Notes: generated by a model not told the origin, from the letters alone. DNA of 64,000 nt from Parasutterella muris (GCF_943193095.1 NZ_CALPCV010000001.1:1-64000); one strand, 5' to 3'; counted from the first letter of the stretch, positions 32,753 to 42,312 are shown. Program-made: numbers and translations.

Positions 32753-34558
32753 ATGACTGACGAAGCGGTTCGTCCCAGGCAGGAATTAAGAGGAGTCGGC
32801 GTCTCCAGCGGGATCGGCTTTGGCCAGGCCAGAGTCATGAATTCCGGCTCTCTGCAGCTTCCTCAGTATCAGATTGAGGCTTCTCAGTCTCAGCAGGAAG
32901 TGGCGCGTCTTGCCTCCGCGATTACGGCGGTGAACAAGGAGCTTGATCTGATGATCCGGCGCTCGCCCAAGAAAGCGCCCAAAGAGGTGAAAGCCTTCCT
33001 TGAAGTTTTCCGAATGCTTGTGAATGACGAGACATTGTTTACGGAAACTTCGCGTCTGATTGAGCAGAAGCTGATTAATGCCGAGTGGGCGCTCGAGCAG
33101 CATCTCGAAGAGGTCCGCAAGGTATTTGAGAATCTGTCCGACTCTTATTTGGCTGAACGCGGCGATGACATTGAGCATGTCGTCACACGGCTTCAGGAAG
33201 AGCTGACCGGCGGGCGCAGACTTGGGGAACAGGTTCGGGATGCGGCGGATGAATCTGTCATTTTAGTGACGCATGACCTTTCGTTTGCGGACGTGATCTG
33301 GCTGACCGAGTATGAGGAGCTCGATCTTGTCGGCATCGTAACGGAGAAGGGCGGCCCCACTTCGCATACCGCGGTACTTTCTCAAACTCTGTTTATCCCG
33401 GCCATTGTCGGCGTAGGCGGTGCTGTCGGGCTGATCCAGAGCGGTGATCGAGTATTTGTTGACTCGCACAGCGGAACGATTATCTGCAATCCGGATGCGA
33501 AGGAAACCAAAGAGATCGCTTCACGCGTCAAGGATCAGGAAAGAAATTATTCTCAGCGATTCAGGGCAAGAAGACGGGCGGCGCAGACCAAAGACGGTTT
33601 TCGCATGACGCTCAAGGCTAATGTCGCAATGGTTTCCGGACTTGACGATATTCTGCATCTCGGCGCGCAGGGAATAGGGCTTTTTAGGAGCGAATACCTT
33701 TTTATGGGGCGGCAGGTTCTTCCCACAGAGCAGGAGCAGTACGAAAGCTACCGCACGCTTATCGAGGGGATGGGAAAGCGTCCGGTCACGATTCGAACGA
33801 TTGACGTCGGCGGCGATAAGATTTTGACTCCTGAAGCGCTTCATCAGAATGTTTCGTCCGGGGCGGAGAAGGAAGATAATCCGGCTTTAGGGCTCAGGGC
33901 AATTCGTTTTTCGCTGGTGAATCCGAATCTCTTTTTAATTCAGCTTCGTGCGATTTTGAGAGCGGCACACGGTTTTGATGTTCGGATACTTTTGCCTCTG
34001 GTGTCGAACCTTCATGAGATTGAAGAAGCAAAGCGCTATATTGCGCTGGCCAAGGCGCAACTTAGTGAAGAGCAGGTACCGTTTAATCCCGATGTGAAAG
34101 TCGGCATTATGGTAGAGCTTCCGGCGGCGGTGCTCTGTATTGAGGAATTTTTGGAAGCGTCTGATTTTATCTGCATCGGCACCAATGATCTGATTCAGTA
34201 TTGTCTCGGTGTGGACCGCGGCAATGCTGCGGTGGCCCCGCTTTATGACGAACTGCATCCGGCGGTTTTGAAGCTTTTGAAGATGAGTGCGAAGGCCGCC
34301 GCCAAAGCAGAGAAACCGATTTCGATTTGCGGAGAGGCAGGCGGAAAAAGCAGACTGGTACCGATTTTTATCGGTCTGGGCATCAAGGAGCTGTCGATGG
34401 CGCCGATGAATATTCCCGAAGTGAAGGAAGCGGTTCTCGGGCTTAAGCACTCTGCCTGCGTACGTTTGGTACAGCAGCTGTCAAAAGCGCATGACGGTCC
34501 TCACGCGGCCGAGATTTTGGATCAGTTTTGGGAAAAAGAGGAGAACAGGAATGTCTGA
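32753..34558 (+). CDS. ptsI: Phosphoenolpyruvate-protein phosphotransferase (EI)
   Basis: The 601-residue enzyme takes phosphate from PEP and passes it to HPr. The phosphorylated residue is His205 in TEKGGPTSHTAVLSQ. The C-terminal PEP-binding barrel has GIGLFRSEYLFM, TIRTIDVGGDK, the VGIMVELPAAV strand, FICIGTNDLIQY and ISICGEAGG. The length is a little above the usual 570-575. Its last 8 bases overlap the UPF0149 gene. Confidence 0.96.
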   Translation: MTDEAVRPRQELRGVGVSSGIGFGQARVMNSGSLQLPQYQIEASQSQQEVARLASAITAVNKELDLMIRRSPKKAPKEVKAFLEVFRMLVNDETLFTETSRLIEQKLINAEWALEQHLEEVRKVFENLSDSYLAERGDDIEHVVTRLQEELTGGRRLGEQVRDAADESVILVTHDLSFADVIWLTEYEELDLVGIVTEKGGPTSHTAVLSQTLFIPAIVGVGGAVGLIQSGDRVFVDSHSGTIICNPDAKETKEIASRVKDQERNYSQRFRARRRAAQTKDGFRMTLKANVAMVSGLDDILHLGAQGIGLFRSEYLFMGRQVLPTEQEQYESYRTLIEGMGKRPVTIRTIDVGGDKILTPEALHQNVSSGAEKEDNPALGLRAIRFSLVNPNLFLIQLRAILRAAHGFDVRILLPLVSNLHEIEEAKRYIALAKAQLSEEQVPFNPDVKVGIMVELPAAVLCIEEFLEASDFICIGTNDLIQYCLGVDRGNAAVAPLYDELHPAVLKLLKMSAKAAAKAEKPISICGEAGGKSRLVPIFIGLGIKELSMAPMNIPEVKEAVLGLKHSACVRLVQQLSKAHDGPHAAEILDQFWEKEENRNV

Positions 34559-35213
34559 AAAGAGTAACGCAATGACGGTTGATGAGCTTAGTGAACTCGA
34601 TGAGCTGCTTGCTTCGGTGGATGAAAGTGCGGAACCGATGGACGCGTCGGAAGCAGACGGTTTTATGACCGCGATACAGCTGCTGCCGACTCTTCCCGAT
34701 ACCAGAAGCTGGCTTGGGCGGATTCTTTCCACGAACGGCAAAGCCTCGGCTTCTACAGGCAGTGCCTCAGAAGACAAGCGTTTGAGGGAGTTGCTCATAA
34801 AACGTTTTCGTGAAATTGGAGAAACGCTTGCCAATTCGCAGCCCCTTGATCCGATCTACTTTGATGCCGAAGACGAGCGAGGCAGAGTTTTGGAAGGAAA
34901 GGAAGCGATTAAGGCTCTGGAGCCGTTTGCCATGGGCTTTTTAGAAGCCGGTCAGATTTGGCCCGATTTCCTGGAGAAATCCGATTCTCCCAAGATTGCC
35001 CTGGCGCTGCACGGAATTCTGCGTCATCTGCCGCAGGAGAGCTTGGGGGATTTCGCAGAAACGAAACAAATCCTCGATAAGGAAGCGCCGCTTGAGGACT
35101 TGCCCGCGGCGCTCTCCGATTTAGCCAGCTGTGTCGCGGAGATCGCCAATGTGACAAAGGGCTACGCATTTCCGGAGCTTAATGAGCCGATGGAGGAAGA
35201 GAGCAAAAATTAA
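34551..35213 (+). CDS. UPF0149 (YecA/YgfB) family protein
   Basis: The 220-residue acidic protein has the family pattern LDELLASVDESAEPMDASEADGFMTAIQLLP at its N-terminus and LEPFAMGFLEAGQIWPDF near the middle. Function is unknown to me for this member. The chosen start at 34551 has GAGGAGAACAGG upstream and overlaps ptsI by 8 bases. The frame is open back to 34491, but that adds an unrelated basic stretch lying over ptsI. Coupling to the PTS suggests a shared regulatory role, which is inference. Its stop overlaps the converging ampG-like gene by 4 bases. Confidence 0.8.
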   Translation: MSEKSNAMTVDELSELDELLASVDESAEPMDASEADGFMTAIQLLPTLPDTRSWLGRILSTNGKASASTGSASEDKRLRELLIKRFREIGETLANSQPLDPIYFDAEDERGRVLEGKEAIKALEPFAMGFLEAGQIWPDFLEKSDSPKIALALHGILRHLPQESLGDFAETKQILDKEAPLEDLPAALSDLASCVAEIANVTKGYAFPELNEPMEEESKN

Positions 35214-36604
35214 TGCTTTGATTTCTCCAGCATCCCGATTACCGGGATGAGGATCAAGACGGGTATGCCAAGCGCCGCAGTGATGATAAAGAAATTGGCA
35301 TATCCGACGCTTTCGACCATAACGCCGGAGAAACCTGCGAGAAACTTAGGCAGAATCAGCATGATGGAGGAGAAGACCGCGTACTGAGTCGCCGAATACC
35401 GGACGTTGGTGAGCCCTGAGAGGTATGCGATAAAGGCGGCGCTCGCGAGACCTCCGGAGAGGTTGTCCGCGCTTACGGTAAAGACGAGGAATGCGAGGTC
35501 ATGGCCGAGGCCTGCGAGGCAGGAGAAAAGCAGGTTGGTCGCGGAGGCAAGCAGCGCTCCGATAAAAAGCGTTTTAAGCACGCCCAAGCGCAGGACGACA
35601 ACTCCCCCGACGAATGTACCGACCAAAGTCATGACGACGCCGAAAATTTTCGATACAGCGGCGACTTCTTCCTTACTGAATCCGAGATCTCGATAGAAAG
35701 GATTGCTCATAACGCCCATGACAACGTCGCTGATTCGATAGGTGGCAATGAGCAGCAGAATGGCGGCCGCATGCCACTTGTAGCGATCAAAGAAGTCGGC
35801 GATCGGACTCCAGCAGATAACTTTGAGCCAGCCGATAACTTTCGCAGCGGGCTGAGGCAGAGCGTCGTGCGTTCTGACGAATTCTTTGACCTTGCTTTTG
35901 ACCTCCCGCAGCTCCCTGAGTTTGTCTGCCTCATCGATTTTATTAGGGGCGGGCGAGAGAATCGAGGTAAGAAGTCCGACACCGATGGAGGCGGCCATAA
36001 TCAGATAAGCGACGGTCCAGCCCTTTTGATCGTAGACGCTGTCCGGAGTCGTTTGGAAGAGCGCCGCGAGCGCGAAGGCGCCGGCTCCGGCCCAAATCAT
36101 AGCGATTCGATATCCGGTTTGATAAGTCGCTGCAAGCGCTCCCTGCAGATCGGTATCCGCGCTTTCAATACGGTAGGCGTCCAGAGAAATATCCTGTGTC
36201 GCAGACGCAAAGGCGGTCAGAAACGCAAAGAACGTCAGCAGCGGCAGATGGAAGCGAGGGTCGGAAAAAGCCATGCCCGAGAGAGAGAGCATCAGCATGA
36301 GCTGCGAGAGGATCAGCCACGTGCGCCGCTGTCCCAATTTCGCGGAGAAGTAGGGAATTTTGAGATTATCGACGAGGGGCGCCCACAGCCATTTGCATCC
36401 GTAGACCAATCCGATCCAGGACATGAAGCCGATGGTTTTAAGGTCGATTCCCGCCTCGCGCAGCCAGAATCCAAGAGTACCGAGGACAAGCAGCAGAGGA
36501 AGTCCTGCGGAGAATCCGAGGAAAAACATTCTCAGACATACCGGCTGCAGATAAATGCGGAACGCGCCGAACCAATTCTGAAGTTTTGAGCCGAGGGTGC
36601 TCAT
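35210..36604 (-). CDS. ampG: AmpG-like muropeptide permease (MFS)
   Basis: The 464-residue protein has about 12-14 hydrophobic segments and the AmpG-type opening FFLGFSAGLPLLLVLGTLGFWLREAG, GFMSWIGLVYGCKWLWAPLVD and the conserved SATQDISLDAYRIE loop. AmpG imports GlcNAc-anhydro-muropeptides for cell-wall recycling and can feed beta-lactamase induction. The start at 36604 overlaps the rsuA stop by 4 bases and has GGAG upstream. The open frame to 36640 is not needed. It is the last gene of xth-rsuA-ampG. Confidence 0.9.
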   Translation of the reverse strand: MSTLGSKLQNWFGAFRIYLQPVCLRMFFLGFSAGLPLLLVLGTLGFWLREAGIDLKTIGFMSWIGLVYGCKWLWAPLVDNLKIPYFSAKLGQRRTWLILSQLMLMLSLSGMAFSDPRFHLPLLTFFAFLTAFASATQDISLDAYRIESADTDLQGALAATYQTGYRIAMIWAGAGAFALAALFQTTPDSVYDQKGWTVAYLIMAASIGVGLLTSILSPAPNKIDEADKLRELREVKSKVKEFVRTHDALPQPAAKVIGWLKVICWSPIADFFDRYKWHAAAILLLIATYRISDVVMGVMSNPFYRDLGFSKEEVAAVSKIFGVVMTLVGTFVGGVVVLRLGVLKTLFIGALLASATNLLFSCLAGLGHDLAFLVFTVSADNLSGGLASAAFIAYLSGLTNVRYSATQYAVFSSIMLILPKFLAGFSGVMVESVGYANFFIITAALGIPVLILIPVIGMLEKSKH

Positions 36605-37296
36605 CCCGTGATCTCCGAGGCTGACGCGACCCAGCGCCATTGGCCGGCCGCCAGATCTGCCGGGAGTTTAAGGCGTCCGAACTGTACGCGTTCAAGTGCC
36701 GTGACTCGGTTTGAGACCGCAGCCAGCATGCGTTTTACCTGATGATATTTGCCCTGCGCGAGCGTGAGCTCGATAACATTGTCTGTGATCTTTACGCAGG
36801 AGCCGGCTTTGACTTCCGCTTTTTCATCCTTGAGCAGCACGCCTTTGAGCAGCGTACTGATCTGGTTGTCCGTAATCGGATGCTTGAGTGTGACTCGGTA
36901 GACCTTGTCAACATGTTTTTTAGGGTGTGTCAGGCGATGAATGAGTTTGCCGTCGTCGGTAAAAAGGAGCAGTCCGGTTGTGTCTTCGTCAAGTCGTCCC
37001 ACCGGCTGCAGTTTTCGGGTTCTAAGCGGCGGCGGGAGCAGGCTGATCACGGAAGGATGGTGCAGCGGCTTGAGTGAGCATTCGTAGTGCTCAGGCTTGT
37101 TCATCATCACGATGGCTTTCTCGTAGTAAGGCCAAGCGGTGCCGTCAACGGTAAAGACGAGATCCTTCGTGTCAATATCTTCATCAGGGTCTTCGACAGG
37201 CATGCCTGCGGCGGTGAACTTGCCAAGCAGTATCAGGCCCCGACATTCATGACGTGTGCCGAAGCCTTGAGAGAAGAGAATCTGTTCTGCTTTCAT
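36601..37296 (-). CDS. rsuA: 16S rRNA pseudouridine synthase (RsuA family)
   Basis: The 231-residue enzyme has an N-terminal S4-like region (MKAEQILFSQGFGTRHECR), then VMMNKPEHYECS. The catalytic motif is GRLDEDTTGLLLFTDDG with the essential Asp, and KVYRV and EGKYHQVKRM-like (AQGKYHQVKRML) motifs are present. It probably modifies U516 of 16S rRNA. RluE/RluF-type specificity cannot be fully excluded. It overlaps xth by 4 bases at its start and ampG by 4 at its end. Confidence 0.92.
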   Translation of the reverse strand: MKAEQILFSQGFGTRHECRGLILLGKFTAAGMPVEDPDEDIDTKDLVFTVDGTAWPYYEKAIVMMNKPEHYECSLKPLHHPSVISLLPPPLRTRKLQPVGRLDEDTTGLLLFTDDGKLIHRLTHPKKHVDKVYRVTLKHPITDNQISTLLKGVLLKDEKAEVKAGSCVKITDNVIELTLAQGKYHQVKRMLAAVSNRVTALERVQFGRLKLPADLAAGQWRWVASASEITG

Positions 37297-38069
37297 TTGA
37301 TATCGAAATCGTAGACAACGGTGAGAGGCGCGTGATCCGAAAAGCGTTCATCGCGGTACACGTCGGTTTTGGAGGCTTTTGCTGCAATCAGCGGTGTCGC
37401 AATCTGATAATCGATACGCCAGCCGACGTTGTTTTGACGCGCTCTGCCGCGATTGCTCCACCAGGTGTATTGGTTAGGCCGGGGATCAAGCTTACGGAAG
37501 ACGTCTGTCCAGCCGTTGGCAAAGAGATCAGTGAGCCATTGACGCTCTTGCGGAAGGAACCCGGAGTTTTTGAGATTTCCTTTCCAGTTTTTGATATCGA
37601 TTTCCTTGTGCGCGATATTGACGTCGCCGCAGAGGACAACTTCCCGTCCGTCGGCTTTTAGTGTGTTTAAGCGGTCCAAAATGACATCGAGGAAGCGGAA
37701 TTTTGCCTGCTGACGTTCCTCTGAAGAACTTCCTGAAGGGAAATAGATGGAGACGACGATCAGGTTCTTAAAGCGTACTTCAACATACCTTCCTTCACGA
37801 TCGAACTCTTCGCTGCCGAATCCGATAATGACTTCATCCGGTTCTTTTTTGGTCAGTACCGCGCACCCCGAATAGCCTTTTTTTTCCGCACAGTGGAAGT
37901 ATCGAAAGGAGGAGGGTCCGAGAGTAAGTTCTTCGGGGACCTCGTGATCCTGAGACTTGAGCTCCTGAATACAAACGATGTCAGCGTCCTGCGCAGAGAG
38001 CCAGGATTGAAAGCCTTTTTGGACAGCACTTCTGATGCCGTTTGTGTTGGCGGTAATGATTTTCAGCAC
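37293..38069 (-). CDS. xth: Exodeoxyribonuclease III
   Basis: The 258-residue AP endonuclease/3'-5' exonuclease begins MLKIITANTNGIRSAVQKGF. It has the metal-binding Glu in CIQELKS, the GDVNIAHKEIDI motif with catalytic Asp and Asn, and the terminal SDHAPL motif with Asp-His. The length is standard. It serves base-excision repair. It is first in a three-gene minus-strand unit and divergent from pyrE with 137 bases between. Confidence 0.96.
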   Translation of the reverse strand: MLKIITANTNGIRSAVQKGFQSWLSAQDADIVCIQELKSQDHEVPEELTLGPSSFRYFHCAEKKGYSGCAVLTKKEPDEVIIGFGSEEFDREGRYVEVRFKNLIVVSIYFPSGSSSEERQQAKFRFLDVILDRLNTLKADGREVVLCGDVNIAHKEIDIKNWKGNLKNSGFLPQERQWLTDLFANGWTDVFRKLDPRPNQYTWWSNRGRARQNNVGWRIDYQIATPLIAAKASKTDVYRDERFSDHAPLTVVYDFDIK

Positions 38070-38206
38070 GTTGGTACCCGTTGATAAAGATGCTGTCTAT
38101 ATTACAACGGCCGTGAGAGCTGAAAGAGCTCGTCTTTGTAACGGGAAAATAACTTCGGAGCCGCTAAAATTAAGCTTTCTTTCCTCAGCAAGTTCCTGAC
38201 AACATT

Positions 38207-38881
38207 ATGTCCAAACTTCAACATAAATTTATTGAGTTTTGTATTGATTCGGACGTTCTCCGCTTTGGAGAGTTCAAAACCAAGGCAGGGCGTCTCTCGC
38301 CTTATTTTTTCAATGCCGGTTTGTTCTACACCGGCGCTTCGCTGCGTACGCTTGCGGATTTCTACGCCAGAACGCTTATTGAAGCGATTGAACAGGGACG
38401 CATTCAGTGCGACATGCTCTTCGGACCTGCTTATAAAGGCATTACGCTTGCCGCGGCGACAGCAATCCGCATGTCCGAGCTCGGTCATGACATTCCCTTC
38501 GCATACAACCGCAAAGAAGCCAAAGATCACGGAGAAGGCGGCAAGGTTGTCGGCGCTCCTTTAAAAGGGCACGTGGTGATCATTGATGACGTTATTTCCG
38601 CTGGAACTTCCGTCAATGAGTCGGTCAGAATTATTGAAGCGAGCGGGGCTTGCCCGTCCGGAGTTTTGCTGGCGCTTGACAGGATGGAGTGCTCGGGCAC
38701 CGCTGAAGACGTCGGAGAGCGTTCGGCAGTTGAAGAAGTCGAACACAAATACGGGATGTCGGTCGTTGCGATCGCCAATCTTGCGGACCTGATGGAATAT
38801 CTGAAGGAATCCGATGTAAAAGAGCTGTCGGCTTATAGTTCGGCTATTTCCGACTACCGCGCGCGTTACGGCGTTAAGTAA
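38207..38881 (+). CDS. pyrE: Orotate phosphoribosyltransferase
   Basis: It converts orotate and PRPP to OMP in pyrimidine synthesis. The 224-residue protein has FKTKAGRLSPYFFNAG near the N-terminus, the flexible catalytic loop YNRKEAKDHGEGG and the PRPP-binding motif VVIIDDVISAGTS near residues 125-137. The neighbour xth is divergent. A bidirectional terminator follows. Confidence 0.97.
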   Translation: MSKLQHKFIEFCIDSDVLRFGEFKTKAGRLSPYFFNAGLFYTGASLRTLADFYARTLIEAIEQGRIQCDMLFGPAYKGITLAAATAIRMSELGHDIPFAYNRKEAKDHGEGGKVVGAPLKGHVVIIDDVISAGTSVNESVRIIEASGACPSGVLLALDRMECSGTAEDVGERSAVEEVEHKYGMSVVAIANLADLMEYLKESDVKELSAYSSAISDYRARYGVK

Positions 38882-38893
38882 ACAAAAGACACA

Positions 38894-38921
38894 AAAAAGC
38901 CGGCGTTAAAACCGGCTTTTT
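38894..38921. terminator. Bidirectional terminator between pyrE and gatB
   Basis: AAAAAGCCGG (38894-38903) and CCGGCTTTTT (38912-38921) form a 10-bp stem around an eight-base loop, with A and T runs on both sides. It serves pyrE on plus and gatB on minus. Confidence 0.93.
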
Positions 38922-38931
38922 GTGAGCTTGT

Positions 38932-40380
38932 TTACTGAGCGAGCTTTGCTCTCAGAATTTCATTGACCTGAGCCGGATTGGCCTTGCCTTTTGTCGCTCT
39001 CATGGTCTGACCGACCAGAGCGTTGAAAGCCTTTTCCTTGCCCGATTTGAATTCTTCGACCATCTTCGGGTTGGCGGCAAGCACTGCGTCAATAGCCGCC
39101 TCGATGGCGCCGGTATCCGAGATTTGCTTCAGGCCCAGCGTTTCGATCAGTTCATCAACTTTGTCGCCCTTCTTTTCCCAAATCGCGGAGAAGACGGTAC
39201 GCGCACCTTTCTGATTGATTGTGCCGTCGCTGTAGCGAACAAGAATATCGCCGAGCTGTTCGGCTGAGACCGGGCTTTCTTCGATCGAAAGCTCAGCGGC
39301 GTTGAGCTGAGCCATAACTTCGCCCTTGACCCAGTTGGCCGCGATCTTCTTGTCTTTGAGCTTAGCGGCTGCTTTCTCAAAGTACTCGGTGAGCGGACGG
39401 TGAGAGATCAGCTGCAGGGCGTCGGCTTCGCTGATGCCGTATTCGTTGATGAGACGCGCAAGCGTCTTTTCAGGAAGTTCAGGCATAGAGGCGCGAACCT
39501 CTTCGATCCATTCGTCGGAAATTTCAAGCGGGAGAAGATCCGGATCCGGGAAGTACCGGTAGTCCATCGAGTCTTCCTTCGTTCTCATTTCGCGTGTTTC
39601 GTCATTGTCCGGGTCATAGAGGCGTGTGGCCTGTACCACTTTTCCGCCTTCACTGATCAGTCCAATCTGGCGGCGAACTTCGTAGTCGATAGCGGCCTGA
39701 AGGAATTTAAAGCTGTTCAGGTTTTTAATTTCGCAGCGGGTTCCGAATTCTTTCTGGCCCTTGGGTCGGACAGAGACGTTGGCGTCGCAGCGGAAATTAC
39801 CTTTCTGCATATCGCCGTCGCTGACGCCGATCCACATAACGAGTTCATGCAGCGCTTTTGCGTATGCAACGGCTTCTGCGGAGCTTCTCAGTTCCGGTTC
39901 CGTAACGATTTCCAAAAGCGGCGTTCCGGCACGGTTCAAATCGATACCGGTTTTTCCATGCACAATGCCGTGAACGCTTTTGCCCGCGTCTTCTTCAAGG
40001 TGCGCGCGGGTCAGATTAATAGTTTTTTGGTAGGTGCTTCCATCGGGGTTTTCGACCTGGAAGCTGACTCGTCCGCCGATGACAACGGGCAGTTCGAACT
40101 GGCTGATTTGATAGGCCTTCGGTAAATCCGGGTAGAAATAATGCTTACGGTCGAAGACGGAGCGGTTTGCGACTTTTGCGTCGATTGCAAGGCCGAAACG
40201 AATCGCCTTTTCCACAGCGCTCTTATTGAGGACCGGCAGGCAGCCGGGGAGCGCCAGATCGATCGGGCAGGCATGTGTGTTCGGTTCTGCGCCGAAAGAG
40301 GCGGAAGCGCCGGAGAAAATCTTAGATTTTGTTGAGAGCTGGACATGTGTTTCCAGCCCGATAACTACTTCCCATTCCAT
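38932..40380 (-). CDS. gatB: Asp/Glu-tRNA amidotransferase subunit B
   Basis: The 482-residue subunit binds the tRNA and carries the kinase/transamidation site. It begins MEWEVVIGLETHVQL, and typical motifs are GCLPVLNKSAVE, FDRKHYFYPDLPKAYQISQ, TRAHLEEDAGKS and DFNRAGTPL-like DLNRAGTPLLEIV. The YqeY-like tail domain ends in ATKGKANPAQVNEILRAKL. GatCAB forms Gln-tRNA or Asn-tRNA from mischarged precursors. It starts 14 bases after gatA with an AGGAAGGA site. Confidence 0.97.
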   Translation of the reverse strand: MEWEVVIGLETHVQLSTKSKIFSGASASFGAEPNTHACPIDLALPGCLPVLNKSAVEKAIRFGLAIDAKVANRSVFDRKHYFYPDLPKAYQISQFELPVVIGGRVSFQVENPDGSTYQKTINLTRAHLEEDAGKSVHGIVHGKTGIDLNRAGTPLLEIVTEPELRSSAEAVAYAKALHELVMWIGVSDGDMQKGNFRCDANVSVRPKGQKEFGTRCEIKNLNSFKFLQAAIDYEVRRQIGLISEGGKVVQATRLYDPDNDETREMRTKEDSMDYRYFPDPDLLPLEISDEWIEEVRASMPELPEKTLARLINEYGISEADALQLISHRPLTEYFEKAAAKLKDKKIAANWVKGEVMAQLNAAELSIEESPVSAEQLGDILVRYSDGTINQKGARTVFSAIWEKKGDKVDELIETLGLKQISDTGAIEAAIDAVLAANPKMVEEFKSGKEKAFNALVGQTMRATKGKANPAQVNEILRAKLAQ

Positions 40381-40394
40381 GTTTGTATTCCTTC

Positions 40395-41852
40395 CTAGTA
40401 TCCGGCGGGGACAAGTTTATGCCAGTCAGTCGCCTGCTGATAGGCATGCGCGGTACCGAGCAGGCGGCCTTCTTCGCACTTGGGCGCGATCAGCTGCAGA
40501 CCGTAAGGCAGTTTGCCTTCGCTCATACCGCAGGGCAGGCTGAGGCCGGGCAGTCCTGCAAGAGATCCCGGGACGGTGTACAAGTCGCTCAGGTATAAAG
40601 AGAGCGGATCGGCTTTAGCATCGAAGCGGAAAGCGGCATCTGTGGAGACCGGTGCGGCGATGACATCGCATTCGTTCTTAAAGATCGCATCAAACTCTTG
40701 AGCGATCAGGCGGCGTACCTGCTGAGCCTTGATGTAGTAGGCGTCGTAATAGCCGTGCGAAAGAACGTAAGTGCCGATCAGAATACGGCGTTTCGGTTCA
40801 GGGCCGAAGCCTTCATCACGGCTCTTTTTGATCATGTCGAGAAGATCGTTATAGTCTTTCGCACGATGTCCGTAGCGGACGCCGTCAAAGCGGCCGAGGT
40901 TGGAGCTTGCTTCCGCGGGCGCGATGATGTAGTAGACAGGAACGCCGAGGTTGGCTTTGTCGAGTTTGATATCGACGAGAACAGCGCCGAGACTTTCGTA
41001 AACGGAAAGTGCCTTGTAAATGGCGTCGCGCAGGCCCGGTTCGGCCTTATCGATCCAGGCGCGGGGAACGCCGATGCGCAGACCCTTGACGCCGGCATTC
41101 AGACCGACTGTCAGGTCTTCGGGCGGCAGTTCAATGCTGGTAGAGTCGCGCTTGTCAAAACCGATCATTTCAGAAAGAACAATAGCGCAGTCTTCAGCGC
41201 TTTGAGCGATGATGCCGGCGGTATCCAGACTGGAGGCAAATGCGATCATGCCCCAGCGGCTCGGTCTGCCGTAAGTCGGTTTAATACCGGTGACGCCGCA
41301 GAAAGCCGCGGGCTGACGGATTGAACCGCCCGTGTCGGTGGCTGTTGCAGCAGGCGCGATGCGCGCGGCGACGCAGGAGGCAGAACCGCCTGATGAGCCG
41401 CCGGGGACCGCGTTGGCGTCCCAGGGATTGTAGGTTTTGCCGTAAGCGCTGTTGGCGGTTGTTGAACCCATAGCGAATTCATCGCAGTTGGTTTTGCCCA
41501 GACAGACAAAGCCGGCGTTCTGAAGTCGTTCGACGACGGTCGCGTCAAACGGGCTCATGTAGTTTTCCAGCATTTTGCTGGCAGCGGTGCTCGCCCACTT
41601 GAGCGTCACAAAAATATCCTTGTGCGCAATCGGGATGCCGGTGAGCGGGGATGCCTCGCCTGAGCGGATTTTCTTGTCTGCTTCTTCGGCTTCCTTCAGT
41701 GTGACCTCAGGGCGCACGTCAAGAAACGCGTTGAGAGAGCTTGTTTTTTCGATTTTATCGAGGTACGCCTGAGCGACTTCCTTAGCAGAGACTTCTTTTG
41801 CAGTCAGGAGCTTTTTCAGCTCGGCGACAGTGGAATGTGTGAGATCAGTCAT
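40395..41852 (-). CDS. gatA: Asp/Glu-tRNA amidotransferase subunit A
   Basis: The 485-residue amidase-signature enzyme releases ammonia from glutamine. The catalytic Lys is in GIPIAHKDIF, and the serines are in the glycine-rich GGSSGGSASCVAA and TDTGGSIRQPAAFCG. The start ATG at 41852 has AAGGTGA upstream and lies one base after the gatC stop. A TTG three codons upstream is less likely. It is the middle gene of gatC-gatA-gatB. Confidence 0.97.
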   Translation of the reverse strand: MTDLTHSTVAELKKLLTAKEVSAKEVAQAYLDKIEKTSSLNAFLDVRPEVTLKEAEEADKKIRSGEASPLTGIPIAHKDIFVTLKWASTAASKMLENYMSPFDATVVERLQNAGFVCLGKTNCDEFAMGSTTANSAYGKTYNPWDANAVPGGSSGGSASCVAARIAPAATATDTGGSIRQPAAFCGVTGIKPTYGRPSRWGMIAFASSLDTAGIIAQSAEDCAIVLSEMIGFDKRDSTSIELPPEDLTVGLNAGVKGLRIGVPRAWIDKAEPGLRDAIYKALSVYESLGAVLVDIKLDKANLGVPVYYIIAPAEASSNLGRFDGVRYGHRAKDYNDLLDMIKKSRDEGFGPEPKRRILIGTYVLSHGYYDAYYIKAQQVRRLIAQEFDAIFKNECDVIAAPVSTDAAFRFDAKADPLSLYLSDLYTVPGSLAGLPGLSLPCGMSEGKLPYGLQLIAPKCEEGRLLGTAHAYQQATDWHKLVPAGY

Positions 41853-41853
41853 T

Positions 41854-42141
41854 TTATTCAATCACCTTTGGAACCAGGAATAAGCCGTCCATGACGTCCG
41901 GAGCATTCTGCATATTTTCTTCTCTGCGGTTATGTTCCGTGACTTCGTCTTCACGAAGTCTCTGAGCGCCCCCGAACGGGTGCGGCATGGGCTCTACGCC
42001 TGTGGTGTCGATGGACTGAATCTGTTCGACCATGGACAGAATGTCATTAAGCTCGACCATAAGTTTTTCGGCGTTTGCGTCCGAAAGGTCGATGCGCGCC
42101 AGATCAGAAATTCTGCGCACGTCATTGATGGTTAAAGACAT
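41854..42141 (-). CDS. gatC: Asp/Glu-tRNA amidotransferase subunit C
   Basis: The 95-residue stabilising subunit has the family pattern VRRISDLARIDLSDANAEKL, LNDILSMVEQIQSIDTTGVEPMPHPF and a C-terminal NAPDVMDGLFLVPKVIE. It is first in the operon, with gatA starting one base after its stop, and divergent from mreB. Presence of GatCAB suggests indirect charging of Gln- or Asn-tRNA. The gltX/glnS/asnS content of the genome would decide which. Confidence 0.95.
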   Translation of the reverse strand: MSLTINDVRRISDLARIDLSDANAEKLMVELNDILSMVEQIQSIDTTGVEPMPHPFGGAQRLREDEVTEHNRREENMQNAPDVMDGLFLVPKVIE

Positions 42142-42312
42142 GAACTTCCTAAAAAATGAATGAGTTTTTGCAATAACTGTTGTTTCTGCAAGTAACAGCC
42201 GGCCTCCGTCAGGGGCCTAAAATACCTTTTTTAGTCTATCATTTACGTTTGCCCTTCGTTCGAATTGGGCGGTTACTAAATATGTGCCAAGGTGGAGTGG
42301 CAGGGGGACTAC

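Noticed and set aside
35501..36589. 362-codon plus-strand ORF opposite ampG
   Set aside because: It is an antisense shadow of a real membrane protein gene, with a low-complexity, highly charged translation and no ribosome site or family pattern.
39400..40125. 241-codon plus-strand ORF opposite gatB
   Set aside because: It is a shadow of gatB, with no start signals or domain pattern.
42203..42219. GC-rich hairpin-like GGCCTC/GGGGCC between gatC and mreB
   Set aside because: It has only a 6-bp stem with a G-U pair, and the T run is displaced by nine bases. It lies between divergent genes, so a terminator call is not supported.
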